A stretch of DNA of 64,000 nt, from contig JAAWSO010000002.1 in NCBI GenBank assembly GCA_022801595.1, forward strand, positions 1-64,000. The letters are read 5' to 3'. Below are positions 8,274-17,625 of the stretch, piece by piece (within the stretch, counting starts at the first letter, position 1; every line of letters begins with the position of its first letter). Both the position numbers and the translations under genes were made by a program. The notes under the pieces were generated by a model that saw nothing but the letters and a program-made list of their open reading frames with translations, had not been told where the DNA came from and did no database searches. Origin of the DNA: Clostridiales bacterium (GTDB lineage Bacteria > Bacillota > Clostridia > Oscillospirales > Acutalibacteraceae).

Positions 8274-8629
8274 AGTGCGACCAGACCTATAAGCCGAGTT
8301 CTGTCGTGAACAGCCATCTATCTTGACCGGATGTTGCCATGCCGGTTCCTGCCACCTTCTCGAAACGTGCCGGGCCGACACATGATGTTTCTCTGCGGTG
8401 TTGCTCCGAATAGGGTTTACATAGCCGTGCGGTCTCCCGCACGCTGGTGAGCTCTTACCTCGCCTTTCCATCCTTACCCCAGAAATCCCTGAGGCGGTAT
8501 CTCTCTGTTGCACTATCCCTAGGGTCGCCCCCGGCGGCCGTTAGCCGTTATTCTTGCCCTGTGGAGCTCGGACTTTCCTCAGGCACAGGCTTTCGCCAGG
8601 TACCCGCAGCTGCTCAGTCTGCTCGCACT
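8274..8629 (-). ncRNA. rnpB: RNase P RNA, class A
   Basis: The minus strand carries the universal landmarks in order: GAGGAAAGTCCGAGCTCC (P4 5' side), GAAAGGCGAGGTAAGAGC, TAAACCC...GGAGCAA, AGATAGATGGCTG, and the 3' GACAGAACTCGGCTTATAGG. The ends (AGTGCGAGCAGACT and GGTCTGGTCGCACT) pair as P1. The RNA is the catalytic subunit of RNase P, which trims tRNA 5' leaders. Ends were set from P1 pairing and the promoter position and may be off by a few bases. Confidence 0.95.
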
Positions 8630-8633
8630 GCCT

Positions 8634-8662
8634 ATTTTATCGGATTTTTTGTGGCCTGTCAA
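8634..8662 (-). promoter_or_regulatory. Sigma-A promoter for rnpB
   Basis: On the minus strand TTGACA (8662-8657) and TAAAAT (8639-8634) are spaced by 17 bases, and the expected start at about 8628 coincides with the 5' side of P1. Confidence 0.85.
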
Positions 8663-8850
8663 GGCTATGGAAAAGGAAATTTTCACTTTCGCAGAATCTT
8701 CTTCGGCGATTGGATTTCATGGGTAAAGGTGTGTTCCATCAATTATTGGTCTCATACCATTGGGAACATGTTCCGAACGGGCCTGATGGATAGCCGCGCA
8801 CCATGATTAACGAGCGCTTTTTTCTGAATGGATCGTATACAGCAGCGGGG

Positions 8851-10197
8851 TTACATATCCCGATATTTTTTTACTTTGCGCGTTTTCTTTTTCTTTTTAT
8901 TGTATACAATCGCCAAGATTAAGTATACGATCAACAGGACAATAATAATACTAAAGATAACGATAAACCACACGGAGGTTACAATATTTTTCACCACATC
9001 CAGAGAGTGGAGCAGTTCGCTGCGTTCCACAGATTCAGAAGCCACTAGGTTCACCGTAGTTAGCTCCTGATTGGCGTAGGTGTAGGTGGCGGTTCCGATT
9101 AAGTCCCCTTTTTTGATGGGAGCTTCTACCTTTTCCGGCAGGTTATATTCCACCAGGATGCTGTTCACGGAAACATTTGCAGGCAGGATGGTGGAGAAGC
9201 TTTTTTCCGCTGTTAGAAGCAGGGAGTCCTGATCCCAGGCATAGGACAAAGGGACATCCGTGACCGTTTCATCCGAGGAAATGATGGCTTTTAGCTCCAG
9301 TTCGCTGAAGGCCCATTGATACAGCTTTTTGGAATCCCGCATCTCTTCGTGTTCTTTGATCGGGTTTCCGTTTTCATCCACCGACGGCGCGCCCAGCGCC
9401 ACGCAAAGATAGCTGTATCTATTTCGAATGGCGGTGGAAACCAGGCAGTAGCCCGCTTGATCGTGGGCGCCAGTCTTGATGCCCTTGGCGTATTGATAAT
9501 AATAGCCGCCCTCTGAGTTGCTATTGATCATGCTATTGGTGGTTCGGATACGGCGTTCCTTGGGGTATACATTGGTGGCTGGAAGTGTGTAAGAAACGGA
9601 GGAGCTAATCTCTGTGAAGTAAGGCAGATTCATAGCGTATTTGGTGATGACAGCAAGATCTGCGGCAGTGGTGTAGTGGTTGTCGTCGTGAAGGCCATGA
9701 GGGTTCATAAAGTGCGTATTTTTAAGGCCCAATTCCTGGACTTTCGCGTTCATCATATCCACAAATTTTTGCTGGTCGCCGCCGCCCACATAGTCTGCCA
9801 GAACCACTGACGCGTCATTTCCCGAAGGCACCATCAGGCAGTACAAAAGTTGCATGGCGGTTAAGGTTTCCCCTTCCATCACGCCGGCAGTGGAGCTTTG
9901 CGTGCCTTCAAGAAGATTTAAGATTTCTTTTTTGGCGGTAATATTGGTCCCATTTAAGTCGTCAATATTTTCCACAGCGATAATAAAGGTCATGATTTTA
10001 GTGCAGGAGGCGGGTTCCAGCTTCATGTCCGCATTTTTTTCATACACAACGGTATCCGTATTCAGGTTAATCAATTGGATACCCTTGGATTTGGTTTCAA
10101 AATCAATGTTATAGGTAGCGGCGTTGACCGTTAGAGTTGGACACAGCACGCATAAAATAAAAAAGAAAGAAAGCAGGGGAAGAAGCTTTTTTTTCAT
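8851..10197 (-). CDS. D-alanyl-D-alanine carboxypeptidase (class A low-molecular-weight PBP)
   Basis: A 448-residue peptidase S11 protein. It has an N-terminal signal peptide (cut near residue 26), the catalytic SCTK motif (Ser64, Lys67), SGN at 125-127 and KTG at 241-243. A C-terminal beta domain and a membrane segment (about 404-433) with a very basic tail follow. It removes the terminal D-Ala from peptidoglycan stem peptides outside the membrane. Most homologues anchor by an amphipathic helix; here the anchor looks like a true span. Monocistronic, with about 245 bases of untranscribed-looking sequence upstream. Confidence 0.9.
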   Translation of the reverse strand: MKKKLLPLLSFFFILCVLCPTLTVNAATYNIDFETKSKGIQLINLNTDTVVYEKNADMKLEPASCTKIMTFIIAVENIDDLNGTNITAKKEILNLLEGTQSSTAGVMEGETLTAMQLLYCLMVPSGNDASVVLADYVGGGDQQKFVDMMNAKVQELGLKNTHFMNPHGLHDDNHYTTAADLAVITKYAMNLPYFTEISSSVSYTLPATNVYPKERRIRTTNSMINSNSEGGYYYQYAKGIKTGAHDQAGYCLVSTAIRNRYSYLCVALGAPSVDENGNPIKEHEEMRDSKKLYQWAFSELELKAIISSDETVTDVPLSYAWDQDSLLLTAEKSFSTILPANVSVNSILVEYNLPEKVEAPIKKGDLIGTATYTYANQELTTVNLVASESVERSELLHSLDVVKNIVTSVWFIVIFSIIIVLLIVYLILAIVYNKKKKKTRKVKKYRDM

Positions 10198-10442
10198 GGA
10201 ACTTTTGCCTCCAATGTGATATGATAAAGATAAATTTTAGATGGTTGACTCACAGGGGAAGGCCTGTTTTCAAAGGGAAAGCAGACCTCGGTTTCGACAA
10301 GAACTGGGATCAAAACAAAAAATATTTATAATACCCTTAGTATAACAGCTATCGGACGAAAAGGAAAGAGGATTGCAGGAAGATTCAAAGAAGATTCAAA
10401 AATGAAAAAGAATGGCAGCAGCTAGGAAGAAAGGAGATTACT

Positions 10443-11198
10443 TTGATTTACGTTACAGGAAATATTCATGGAGAACGCGCGGTGTTTGAAGGGCCGGCTT
10501 ACCAAAAACTGAAAGAAGGGGATACCCTGATTGTGTGCGGGGATTTTGGGTTCCTCTGGGAAGGAACCGAGGAGGAGAAAGAAGCTTTAAAATCCCTGGA
10601 GGAAAAGCCATATACGATTTTGTTTGTAGATGGCTCCCACGAAAATTTTGATCTGCTGGAGCAGTATCCGGTGGTGGAATATGCGGGAGGCTCCACCCAT
10701 CAATTGGCCGCTAACGTATATCACCTGATGCGGGGGCACATTTTTACCATTGAGGGAAAGACCATCTTTGCCTTTGGGGGCGGTGAGAGCGAGGAAAAGC
10801 AGTTTTATATAGAGGCGGAAAAATGGTGGCCTCGGGAAATGCCAACGATCCAGGAAATGGAAAACGGGGTGCGCCGGTTATATCAAGTTGATCTAAAGGT
10901 AGACTACATTCTTACCCACGACCCAGCGCCCAAAACTCGAGTGACGTACAGCATTGACCGAACAAAAACCCAGTTAGAAGCCTTTTTTGAAGAAATTGTA
11001 CGGGAGGTCAAATATGACCGGTGGTTTTATGGCGCGGAGCACATTGACCGGGCAGTGACGGAAAAACACATCGCTTTATTTTACAATGTAATCCCCATTG
11101 ATATTCCCACCAAAAAAATTCCAAAAGGAAAAGAGAAGCGGGAGGACTCCCGTCCCAGACGAAAGGAAAAACGTGGAGGCTTATTTTGGGGCCGGTAG
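10443..11198 (+). CDS. Calcineurin-like metallophosphoesterase with altered metal ligands
   Basis: A 251-residue protein of the Mre11/calcineurin fold: MIYVTGNIHGE (residues 1-11), GDFGFLW (about 31-37), VDGSHENF (about 58-65), MRGHIF and THDPAP further on. The usual first motif is GDxHG and the third GNHE; here Asp is replaced by Asn and Asn by Ser, both metal-contacting positions. The start is TTG 10443 behind AAAGGAG (10430-10436). The C-terminus is highly basic. It lies 15 bases before sbcD and may be cotranscribed. Activity may be reduced or changed. Confidence 0.75.
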   Translation: MIYVTGNIHGERAVFEGPAYQKLKEGDTLIVCGDFGFLWEGTEEEKEALKSLEEKPYTILFVDGSHENFDLLEQYPVVEYAGGSTHQLAANVYHLMRGHIFTIEGKTIFAFGGGESEEKQFYIEAEKWWPREMPTIQEMENGVRRLYQVDLKVDYILTHDPAPKTRVTYSIDRTKTQLEAFFEEIVREVKYDRWFYGAEHIDRAVTEKHIALFYNVIPIDIPTKKIPKGKEKREDSRPRRKEKRGGLFWGR

Positions 11199-11213
11199 CA
11201 CAGGAGGACAACC

Positions 11214-12389
11214 ATGAAAATTTTGCATACCTCGGATTGGCACTTGGGGAAAATGATTTATGGCCGTTCTCTCTTAGAGGATCAGGCATATTTTATTGAC
11301 CACGTGTTTTTTCCGGCTTTGGAGCGGTATCGGCCGGACTGCGTCATTTTAGCTGGCGATATCTTTGACCGGCAGGTTGCGCCGGTAGAAGCGATCCGGC
11401 TGTTTGATTCCGTGCTTAGCCGAATCCACGAGAGGGAGATTTCGTTGGCAGTAATTTCCGGCAACCACGACGGAGCGGACCGCATTGCCATTGGGGCGGC
11501 TATGCTGCGGCAGAGTGGGGTTTATTTGGCCACCCATCTGGAGGATTTGGCCCGTCCTCTGCGGTTGGAAAAGGACGGGGAACGGGTGGATTTATATCTG
11601 TTGCCCTACTGTGATCCGGCGATGATCCGGCAATTTTTGGGGCGGGATGATCTGCAAGGCTTTCAGGCTTCCTATCAGGCCTTGTTGGATACCATCCGCC
11701 CCAATCTGGACCCGTCCGCTTGCCAAATTTTAGCGGCCCATTGTTTTGTGGCTGGAAGCCAGACTTGCGATTCGGAAAGCGCCATTTACGTCGGCGGCAG
11801 TGGGGAAGTGAGCCTCTCTGCCTTTGCGGGGTTCGATTATGTGGCGCTGGGGCATCTGCACGGTCCCCAGCGGGCGGGAGATCACGGCCGTTATTCCGGT
11901 TCTCCGCTGAAATATTCCTTTGATGAAGAATCTCATAAAAAATCCATGACACTGCTAACGGTTGAGAAGGGGGAACTTTCCTTGGAGCTGCTTCCCATCG
12001 TTCCCCTGCGGGATATGCGCACCATCAGCGGGACCTTGGAGGAGTTACTGGCTCTGGGAAGCAAGTCGCCCCAAACCGACTATCTCTTTGTGCGGATTAC
12101 CAACCAAACCCCGGTTTATATGCCGGCAGAGCAGCTTCGTCCCTATTATCCCAACTTACTTGCAGTGCACTGCGATTGGTTGCAGCGGAATCTGGAGGAA
12201 GAGGCACGGGAAGAAAATTTGCGGGAACAACTGATTGGCCGGAAGATCGATCAGCGGATGGTTTTGGAGCAATTTCTGCGCCAAATTTGTGGTACGGAGC
12301 CTTCCCCAGAGGAAGAAGCGCTGTTTGCGGAGGTCTTTCAAATGGTGCAGGCGGAAAACGAAACGGAAGAAGGGGGGCAGGCCGGATGA
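11214..12389 (+). CDS. sbcD: Exonuclease subunit SbcD (Mre11-type nuclease)
   Basis: A 391-residue protein with all phosphoesterase motifs intact: HTSDWHLGK (residues 5-13), LAGDIFDR, ISGNHDGADR and a distal VALGHLHGPQ. SbcD is the Mn-dependent nuclease of the SbcCD complex, which opens hairpins and protein-blocked DNA ends. It overlaps sbcC by ATGA at 12386-12389, so the two are translated together in the standard sbcDC order. Confidence 0.95.
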   Translation: MKILHTSDWHLGKMIYGRSLLEDQAYFIDHVFFPALERYRPDCVILAGDIFDRQVAPVEAIRLFDSVLSRIHEREISLAVISGNHDGADRIAIGAAMLRQSGVYLATHLEDLARPLRLEKDGERVDLYLLPYCDPAMIRQFLGRDDLQGFQASYQALLDTIRPNLDPSACQILAAHCFVAGSQTCDSESAIYVGGSGEVSLSAFAGFDYVALGHLHGPQRAGDHGRYSGSPLKYSFDEESHKKSMTLLTVEKGELSLELLPIVPLRDMRTISGTLEELLALGSKSPQTDYLFVRITNQTPVYMPAEQLRPYYPNLLAVHCDWLQRNLEEEAREENLREQLIGRKIDQRMVLEQFLRQICGTEPSPEEEALFAEVFQMVQAENETEEGGQAG

Positions 12390-15300
12390 AACCGATTTCT
12401 TTAACCATGCAGGCGTTTGGGCCATATCTGGACACTACAACTGTGGATTTTTCTCGGTTGGGGAATCACCCGATTTTTCTCATCACCGGTTCCACGGGCG
12501 GCGGGAAAACCACGATTTTGGATGCCATGTGTTTCGCTCTCTATTGCAGGGCGACCGGTGGGCGGCGAAGCTGGGGAAGTATGCGAAGCACGTCGGCGCC
12601 GGACGACCGGGCGACTTTGGTGGATTTCGCTTTTTCCCTTGGTGGGGCGGAATATCGGTTTTGCCGTTCCCAGGCCGTACATATCGTCCGTGGAAGCGGG
12701 CGCAGGGAAATCCGGGAAGAGCATCTTTGTTACAAAAAAGAACAGGGGGAGTGGCAACTTCTGCTCAGCGGAAGTGAAACGAAAATCCGGGAGCGGGCCC
12801 AGCTTCTGTTGGGCTTAACTTGTGAGCAGTTTTCCCAGGTCATTGTGCTTCCCCAGGGTGATTTTCTGAAATTGCTGCGGGCCAATTCCGTCAATAAAGC
12901 GGAGATTCTGCAAACCTTGTTTGCCACCAAGCTGTGGGCGGACGTGGCCAAACGCTGTAAGACGATGGCGGAGGAATTTTCCCAAAAGGCTGGGGAATGT
13001 CGTGCCGCTCGCCTGTCCATTTTGGAGCGGGAAGGGGTGGAAACCCAAGAGGCTTTGGCGGACAAGAACCAACAGGCGAAACATTCCCTGAAAGAGATGC
13101 AAAGGCAAGCAAGCGTTCTGCAAGCGGAGCTGGAAAAAGAACGGATTCTGCTGGTCAATGCCAAGGAGCTGGAACAGAAATTCCAAAAGAAAACGACCCT
13201 GGAGCAGCGTTGGAAGCAGCTTTGCAGCCAGCAGGAAACGATGGAGCAAAACCGGGAGGCAGCCGTTCTGGGGCGCAAGATTCAGCAGGTGTTTCCATAT
13301 GTTCAGGCCTGGAAGGCGGCGGAACAGGAAGCCGCCGCAAAAGTACGGGTTCAAATGCAAGCGGAAACCAATCGGAAGGAAGCGGAGACTGCATGCTTAA
13401 ATGCAGGAAAAGCTGCCGAGGAAATTCCCGTTTGGCGGGAACAGGCCGCCGCATGCAAACAGCAATGGGTGCAGCTTCAAGAATCCTACCAAAATGCGAT
13501 GCGGCTGAATGAGGTTTCTCGTCAGCTTCGTGAGAAGCAGGCAGCCATTGCCCAGCAAAAAAAGCAAAAGGAACAGGCGGAAGCCCAATACCAAACCACC
13601 CAAACCCGACTGAAAAACGGGGAAAAGCATGTGACTCAGGCTCAGGATGACATGCAGAAATTGCCTCACTGGACCCAGGAGTCCCAGAAATGGGAGAAAT
13701 ACCAGGAACTGTTCCAGGGGCGCAGGGAGAAGGAAGCGGCATGGAAAAAGGCGGAAGCCGCTTTTCAGGAAGCGGAACGCTCCCGCCAAAAATATGCCGT
13801 TCAGGTAGACGCTCAGCGCAGTAAACTGGAGCAGGAGGAAGCACGTTTGCGCCAGGACCAGGCTTATTCCTTGGCCAGCGCTCTGCGGGAGGGGGAGGCC
13901 TGCCCCGTTTGCGGCTCCCAGCATCACCCATTCCCCGCGAAAGCCAAAGGCTCCTACGATGCCCAGCAGTTGGAACTGCTGCGTGGTTCGGTGCAGGAGC
14001 AGGAACAGGCTTTGCGGAAGTGGGAACAAACCGCCAACCTTGCAAAAGTAAAAATGGAGCAGTGCGCATCGGACTATCAGGCTCAGCAGGCCTTGTGTCA
14101 GGAAATTCCCATCTCCGAGGAAGAACTGGAAACACGGCGAAAGGCTGCCCAAGAGTCGTTGATAAGCGCGCAGCAGGCTGCCAGCCGGTTGGAAAAATAC
14201 CGGAAAGCCATGGAACAAATCCAGAGAGAACAAGAGCAAGCTCAAAAGGCAAAAGAGGAAGCCGTGCAAATGCTAGGACAACTGGAAAAAGAGGCGGCGA
14301 TTCTTCAAACCTCCCAAGAAGAAATTCTGCGGCAGGTTGGGGCGGCCGGATCGATGGACGAGATCAAAGCCAAGCAGGCCAAGCTGAAACATCAGGAACA
14401 GCAGTGGAACCAGAAGGCCGACGATGCAGAAAAGCGTCTGGCGTTGGCAAAAACCGCATTTGCGGTTGCGCAGACCGAAGCCTCCTCCGCCAAGCTTGCT
14501 TTCCAAGAGGCCGAAGATAAAATTCATCAGGCCAAAGAAGCTATGGAGCGCAGCGTCGCTAGGGTTGGGCTGGATCCTGCCATGGATTTCCAGTCGTTCC
14601 AACGGAACGAAGAAGAGCTGGGAGCTTTGGAACAGCAAATTACCCGCTATGAGCAGGAGCGGCACGCGGTTGGAGAACAATATCGAGCCTATGAAGCGGA
14701 GCTGGAAGGAAAAGAGTTGCCGGACGTCAAGAGCCTAGAGGAAAAGCAGGCCGAACTCCAAGAGCAAAGCCAGGCTATGGCGCAGCATTTGGGCGGGCTT
14801 TTGCAGCAGTTGGAAATGGGTAGGCAGTCCTTGGAACAGTTGGAGTCGCTGGCAAAGAACAGCACAGAGGCGGAAGAAAAATTTTCCCAAATCAGCCGGC
14901 TTTCCCAGCTCTTGCTGGGGAAAAACCCATTGAAAATTCCCTTGCAGCAATTTGTCCTGGGGATTATGTTGGATGATATTCTTTCCTGTGCCAATCGGTT
15001 CTTTTCCATGCTGAGCCAAGGGCGCTACAGTTTGCGCAGGATCGTAGGAAGCACGGGAGGAAATTCCTTCGGCGGCTTGGATTTGGAGGTTTTGGATGCG
15101 AATATGGGTGGGACCCGATCCATTGAAACATTGTCGGGCGGCGAGCAGTTTCTGGCTTCTTTGTCCTTAGCGTTTGGTTTGTCCGATGTGGTGCAGAGTT
15201 ATTCCGGCAGCGTGCGGCTGGATTCCATTTTTATTGATGAGGGATTCGGTTCCCTGGATCAGGAAACCCTGGATACCGCTATGAAAGCATTGGCACAAAT

Positions 15301-15430
15301 TCAGAAGATGGGGCGAACCATCGGAATCATTTCCCATGTCAGCGAATTAAAGGCGCGGATTGCCGCCCGCATTGAGGTGGGACGGAAACCATCGGGCAGC
15401 GCTACGGTTTCCGTTGTTGCCGCGACCTGA
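12386..15430 (+). CDS. sbcC: Exonuclease subunit SbcC (Rad50-type ATPase)
   Basis: A 1014-residue SMC-like ATPase. Walker A is GSTGGGKT at 35-42. Two long Gln/Glu-rich coiled coils surround a zinc hook CPVCG (Cys506, Cys509), followed by the LSGGEQ signature at 916-921 and Walker B IFIDEGFGSLD. It gates the SbcD nuclease by ATP-driven clamp movement. Start ATG 12386 overlaps the sbcD stop; the frame is open further upstream inside sbcD without homology. Length is normal. Confidence 0.95.
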   Translation: MKPISLTMQAFGPYLDTTTVDFSRLGNHPIFLITGSTGGGKTTILDAMCFALYCRATGGRRSWGSMRSTSAPDDRATLVDFAFSLGGAEYRFCRSQAVHIVRGSGRREIREEHLCYKKEQGEWQLLLSGSETKIRERAQLLLGLTCEQFSQVIVLPQGDFLKLLRANSVNKAEILQTLFATKLWADVAKRCKTMAEEFSQKAGECRAARLSILEREGVETQEALADKNQQAKHSLKEMQRQASVLQAELEKERILLVNAKELEQKFQKKTTLEQRWKQLCSQQETMEQNREAAVLGRKIQQVFPYVQAWKAAEQEAAAKVRVQMQAETNRKEAETACLNAGKAAEEIPVWREQAAACKQQWVQLQESYQNAMRLNEVSRQLREKQAAIAQQKKQKEQAEAQYQTTQTRLKNGEKHVTQAQDDMQKLPHWTQESQKWEKYQELFQGRREKEAAWKKAEAAFQEAERSRQKYAVQVDAQRSKLEQEEARLRQDQAYSLASALREGEACPVCGSQHHPFPAKAKGSYDAQQLELLRGSVQEQEQALRKWEQTANLAKVKMEQCASDYQAQQALCQEIPISEEELETRRKAAQESLISAQQAASRLEKYRKAMEQIQREQEQAQKAKEEAVQMLGQLEKEAAILQTSQEEILRQVGAAGSMDEIKAKQAKLKHQEQQWNQKADDAEKRLALAKTAFAVAQTEASSAKLAFQEAEDKIHQAKEAMERSVARVGLDPAMDFQSFQRNEEELGALEQQITRYEQERHAVGEQYRAYEAELEGKELPDVKSLEEKQAELQEQSQAMAQHLGGLLQQLEMGRQSLEQLESLAKNSTEAEEKFSQISRLSQLLLGKNPLKIPLQQFVLGIMLDDILSCANRFFSMLSQGRYSLRRIVGSTGGNSFGGLDLEVLDANMGGTRSIETLSGGEQFLASLSLAFGLSDVVQSYSGSVRLDSIFIDEGFGSLDQETLDTAMKALAQIQKMGRTIGIISHVSELKARIAARIEVGRKPSGSATVSVVAAT

Positions 15431-15451
15431 ATGGTTTTTTTCACAAGGTGA

Positions 15452-15640
15452 TCACTCCTTCTTGCGATGGGAGTCCGACCTTAGCGTTTCTTCTTGGATC
15501 ACGTGCCGACATGATTCTATGGATTTTCGGATGAGCCAGTTGATCTGGCTGTTGACGGATCGTCCCTGATAAGCGGCCACGGCCTGCAGACGTTGGAGGG
15601 GCTGCTCGTCAATGCGGATGGAAACATGCTTGATTGCCAT
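15452..15640 (-). CDS. Ribbon-helix-helix (Arc/CopG-like) small protein
   Basis: A 62-residue protein. VSIRID near the N-terminus is a typical ribbon strand, followed by two helices (PLQRLQAVAAYQGRSVNSQI and NWLIRKSIESCR), as in Arc/MetJ folds. It is convergent with sbcC, 21 bases away. AAAGGTG on the minus strand serves as ribosome site. Such proteins bind operators or act as antitoxins, but no toxin gene is beside it. Confidence 0.6.
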   Translation of the reverse strand: MAIKHVSIRIDEQPLQRLQAVAAYQGRSVNSQINWLIRKSIESCRHVIQEETLRSDSHRKKE

Positions 15641-15814
15641 ATAATCACCTTTCTATATAATTGGTAGTGAGGGGGCCCCCTTCGATGTCTGTTTTCATGG
15701 CATAGAGGAACAACAAGTGAGACGCCGGTGTTTATTTGAAAGAGTTATCCTCTCGTGGAGCAGTTTTTTCTGCTGGGGGTGAGATGGTGCTACCATAAGA
15801 GTATATTTTATTAC

Positions 15815-15862
15815 ATTCCGAAAAGCTGGAATATTCGATGGTTTATTCTGATATTTCGGAAT
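15815..15862. promoter_or_regulatory. Inverted operator-like repeat before the XRE gene
   Basis: ATTCCGAAA (15815-15823) and TTTCGGAAT (15854-15862) are perfect inverted copies about 30 bases apart, directly upstream of the helix-turn-helix gene at 15882. The arrangement fits autoregulation; it has not been tested. Confidence 0.45.
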
Positions 15863-15881
15863 ACTTGGAGGTTTTGCATTA

Positions 15882-16115
15882 ATGTTTCAGGATAGATTTG
15901 GTATATTACTACAATGCAAAGGACTTTCCCCATATAAAATTGCAAAAGATACAAAGATACCGAAAAGTATTATTTATGAATGGGCATCAAGAGAAAGGGA
16001 GCCAGTATCTGAATATCTGATTCCGTTAGCAGATTATTTGGGTTGCTCGGTTGATTACCTCCTTGGCCGCACGGATACCCCAGAAGTGAACCGGTCGCCG
16101 GAACATCAGAAATAA
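15882..16115 (+). CDS. XRE-family helix-turn-helix regulator
   Basis: A 77-residue protein, almost entirely a Cro/CI-type DNA-binding domain: GLSPYKIAKDTKIPKSIIYEW, then LIPLADYLGCSVDYLLGRTD, a typical XRE ending. The ATG follows TTGGAGG (15865-15871). It stands alone between sbcC and amt, with an inverted repeat in its promoter region and a terminator behind it. Confidence 0.85.
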   Translation: MFQDRFGILLQCKGLSPYKIAKDTKIPKSIIYEWASREREPVSEYLIPLADYLGCSVDYLLGRTDTPEVNRSPEHQK

Positions 16116-16116
16116 C

Positions 16117-16157
16117 AAAGGCGGGCTATCTGAAACCAGACAGCCCGCCTTTTTTGT
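16117..16157 (+). terminator. Intrinsic terminator after the XRE gene
   Basis: Arms AAAGGCGGGCTATCTG (16117-16132) and CAGACAGCCCGCCTTT (16137-16152), one mismatch, four-base loop, then T residues. It probably also stops the convergent amt transcript. Confidence 0.88.
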
Positions 16158-16212
16158 TTTGAAATGAAGTCCGTCACCCTAGCGGAAGCCATATCCAAAA
16201 CACGCGGAAAAA

Positions 16213-17541
16213 TTATTTAGTTACTTGTTTTTTGGCTACATCCTCAAACTTAACCACAGGAGCTTCCATGCCCTCAGCAGGATCAATTTCGATCTGCAAG
16301 AATTCTGGGTAGGAAGTTTCCTTCAGGCCAAAGTAAGCAACATCGGTGCCAGCGATCTCTTCTTCTCTCTTTGCGCGAACACCAATAGTGAACTTGAGAA
16401 CGGCATAAACCAATGCCATTGCTGCTGCGCCAAAAGCCAGAACTGCTGCGCAGCCCAGAGCTTGCACGCCCAAGAGATGTCCGCCGCCGCCGAAGAATAC
16501 GCCAACTTCACTGTTCAGGCCGTCGGCGAAGAATCCGCAGCCCAGCATACCGATGGTACCGGAAATGCAGTGAACCGCAAATGCGCCAACTGCGTCGTCA
16601 ATGTGGAACACTTCGTCTACCAGACGGAGCGCGCCGTACATGCCCAGACCAGCCGCCAAACCGATGATGGCGCCGCCCCACAGCGGAACTGCGTCACAGC
16701 AGGATGTAACGGCAACCAAGCCGGCCAGAGGGGCGTTGATGCCCATAGCCACAGTCGGCTTGCCTTCCACGATCCATTGCAGGAACAGAACGCCCATGGT
16801 TGCTGTGGAAGCTGCCAGGGTGTTGTTCATGAAGACGCGGGAAGCGACCTCAGAGGCCAGATCTGTGTCGCCTGCAGGCAGAATGGCGCTGTTAAAGAAG
16901 TACCAGCCGAAGTACAGCATGAAGGTACCCAGTGCGGCCAGAGGCAAGGAGGACGCAGGCATTGGATTGGATTTTCCATTGGTGTATTTGCCGATACGAG
17001 GACCAACAAAGATTGCGCCAATCAGGGCGATGATGCCGCCGAATGCGTGGAGAACCAAGCCGCCGGCGAAATCGTGGATGCCCATTTGTGCCAGCCAGCC
17101 GGATGGATTCCAAACCCAGCTGCAAGCGATTGGGTATACGATACCGCTCATCAGCGTGGAAGCGATCAGGGTTGCTGGGAATTTTGCTCTTTCCAGCAGC
17201 GCGCCGCCTACGATAGCAGCAACGGTGGAAGCGAAAATCGTGTGGATCAGAACCCAAGCGACGCTAGGAAGCTGATCGCCCAGAATAGCGGAGTAGTCCG
17301 CCTGAGAGACGAAATCCCAGCCGCCAAATCCGCCGGAAGTGCCGTTGAAGGCAAAGCCCATTCCGAATGCCCAGAATACAATGCCGCAGATCGCAAAGTC
17401 AGTCAGGTTATTCATGATAACCGTGCCAGTTGTTTTGGTCCGAATGAAACCAGCTTCCAGCATACAGAAGCCACCGTGCATGAACAAAATCATAGCGCCG
17501 CCGATCAAGACCCATAAAGTTAAAGTCAAATCGAAACCCAT
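16213..17541 (-). CDS. amt: Ammonium transporter (Amt/MEP/Rh family)
   Basis: A 442-residue polytopic membrane protein with about eleven spans and the Amt features: GGFCMLEAGFIRTKTT near residue 23, NLTDFAICGIVFWAFG, the GGALLERAKF segment, and conserved pore histidine regions (FAGGLVLHAFGG and FAVHCISGTIGMLG). A C-terminal cytosolic tail of about 45 residues is present. It imports ammonium and lies 84 bases downstream of glnN on the same strand. No PII (glnK) gene accompanies it, although amt-glnK pairing is common. Confidence 0.93.
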   Translation of the reverse strand: MGFDLTLTLWVLIGGAMILFMHGGFCMLEAGFIRTKTTGTVIMNNLTDFAICGIVFWAFGMGFAFNGTSGGFGGWDFVSQADYSAILGDQLPSVAWVLIHTIFASTVAAIVGGALLERAKFPATLIASTLMSGIVYPIACSWVWNPSGWLAQMGIHDFAGGLVLHAFGGIIALIGAIFVGPRIGKYTNGKSNPMPASSLPLAALGTFMLYFGWYFFNSAILPAGDTDLASEVASRVFMNNTLAASTATMGVLFLQWIVEGKPTVAMGINAPLAGLVAVTSCCDAVPLWGGAIIGLAAGLGMYGALRLVDEVFHIDDAVGAFAVHCISGTIGMLGCGFFADGLNSEVGVFFGGGGHLLGVQALGCAAVLAFGAAAMALVYAVLKFTIGVRAKREEEIAGTDVAYFGLKETSYPEFLQIEIDPAEGMEAPVVKFEDVAKKQVTK

Positions 17542-17625
17542 AGATGTTACCCCCTTATCAAAGTAAGTAATGTTTTAAAAATCTTCTTTTTCAAAAGAAT
17601 TTGCGTAAAACACCCATATGAAAAG

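Noticed and set aside
8763-8774. LexA-type SOS box GGAACATGTTCC
   Set aside because: Spacing between GAAC and GTTC is two bases rather than four, and no SOS gene follows.
13155-14269. Long minus-strand frames inside sbcC
   Set aside because: They are antisense shadows of a GC-rich coiled-coil gene with no start sites or family features.
16225-17517. 430-codon plus-strand frame opposite amt
   Set aside because: It mirrors codon structure of the transporter gene on the other strand and has His/Gln/Asn-rich nonsense composition.
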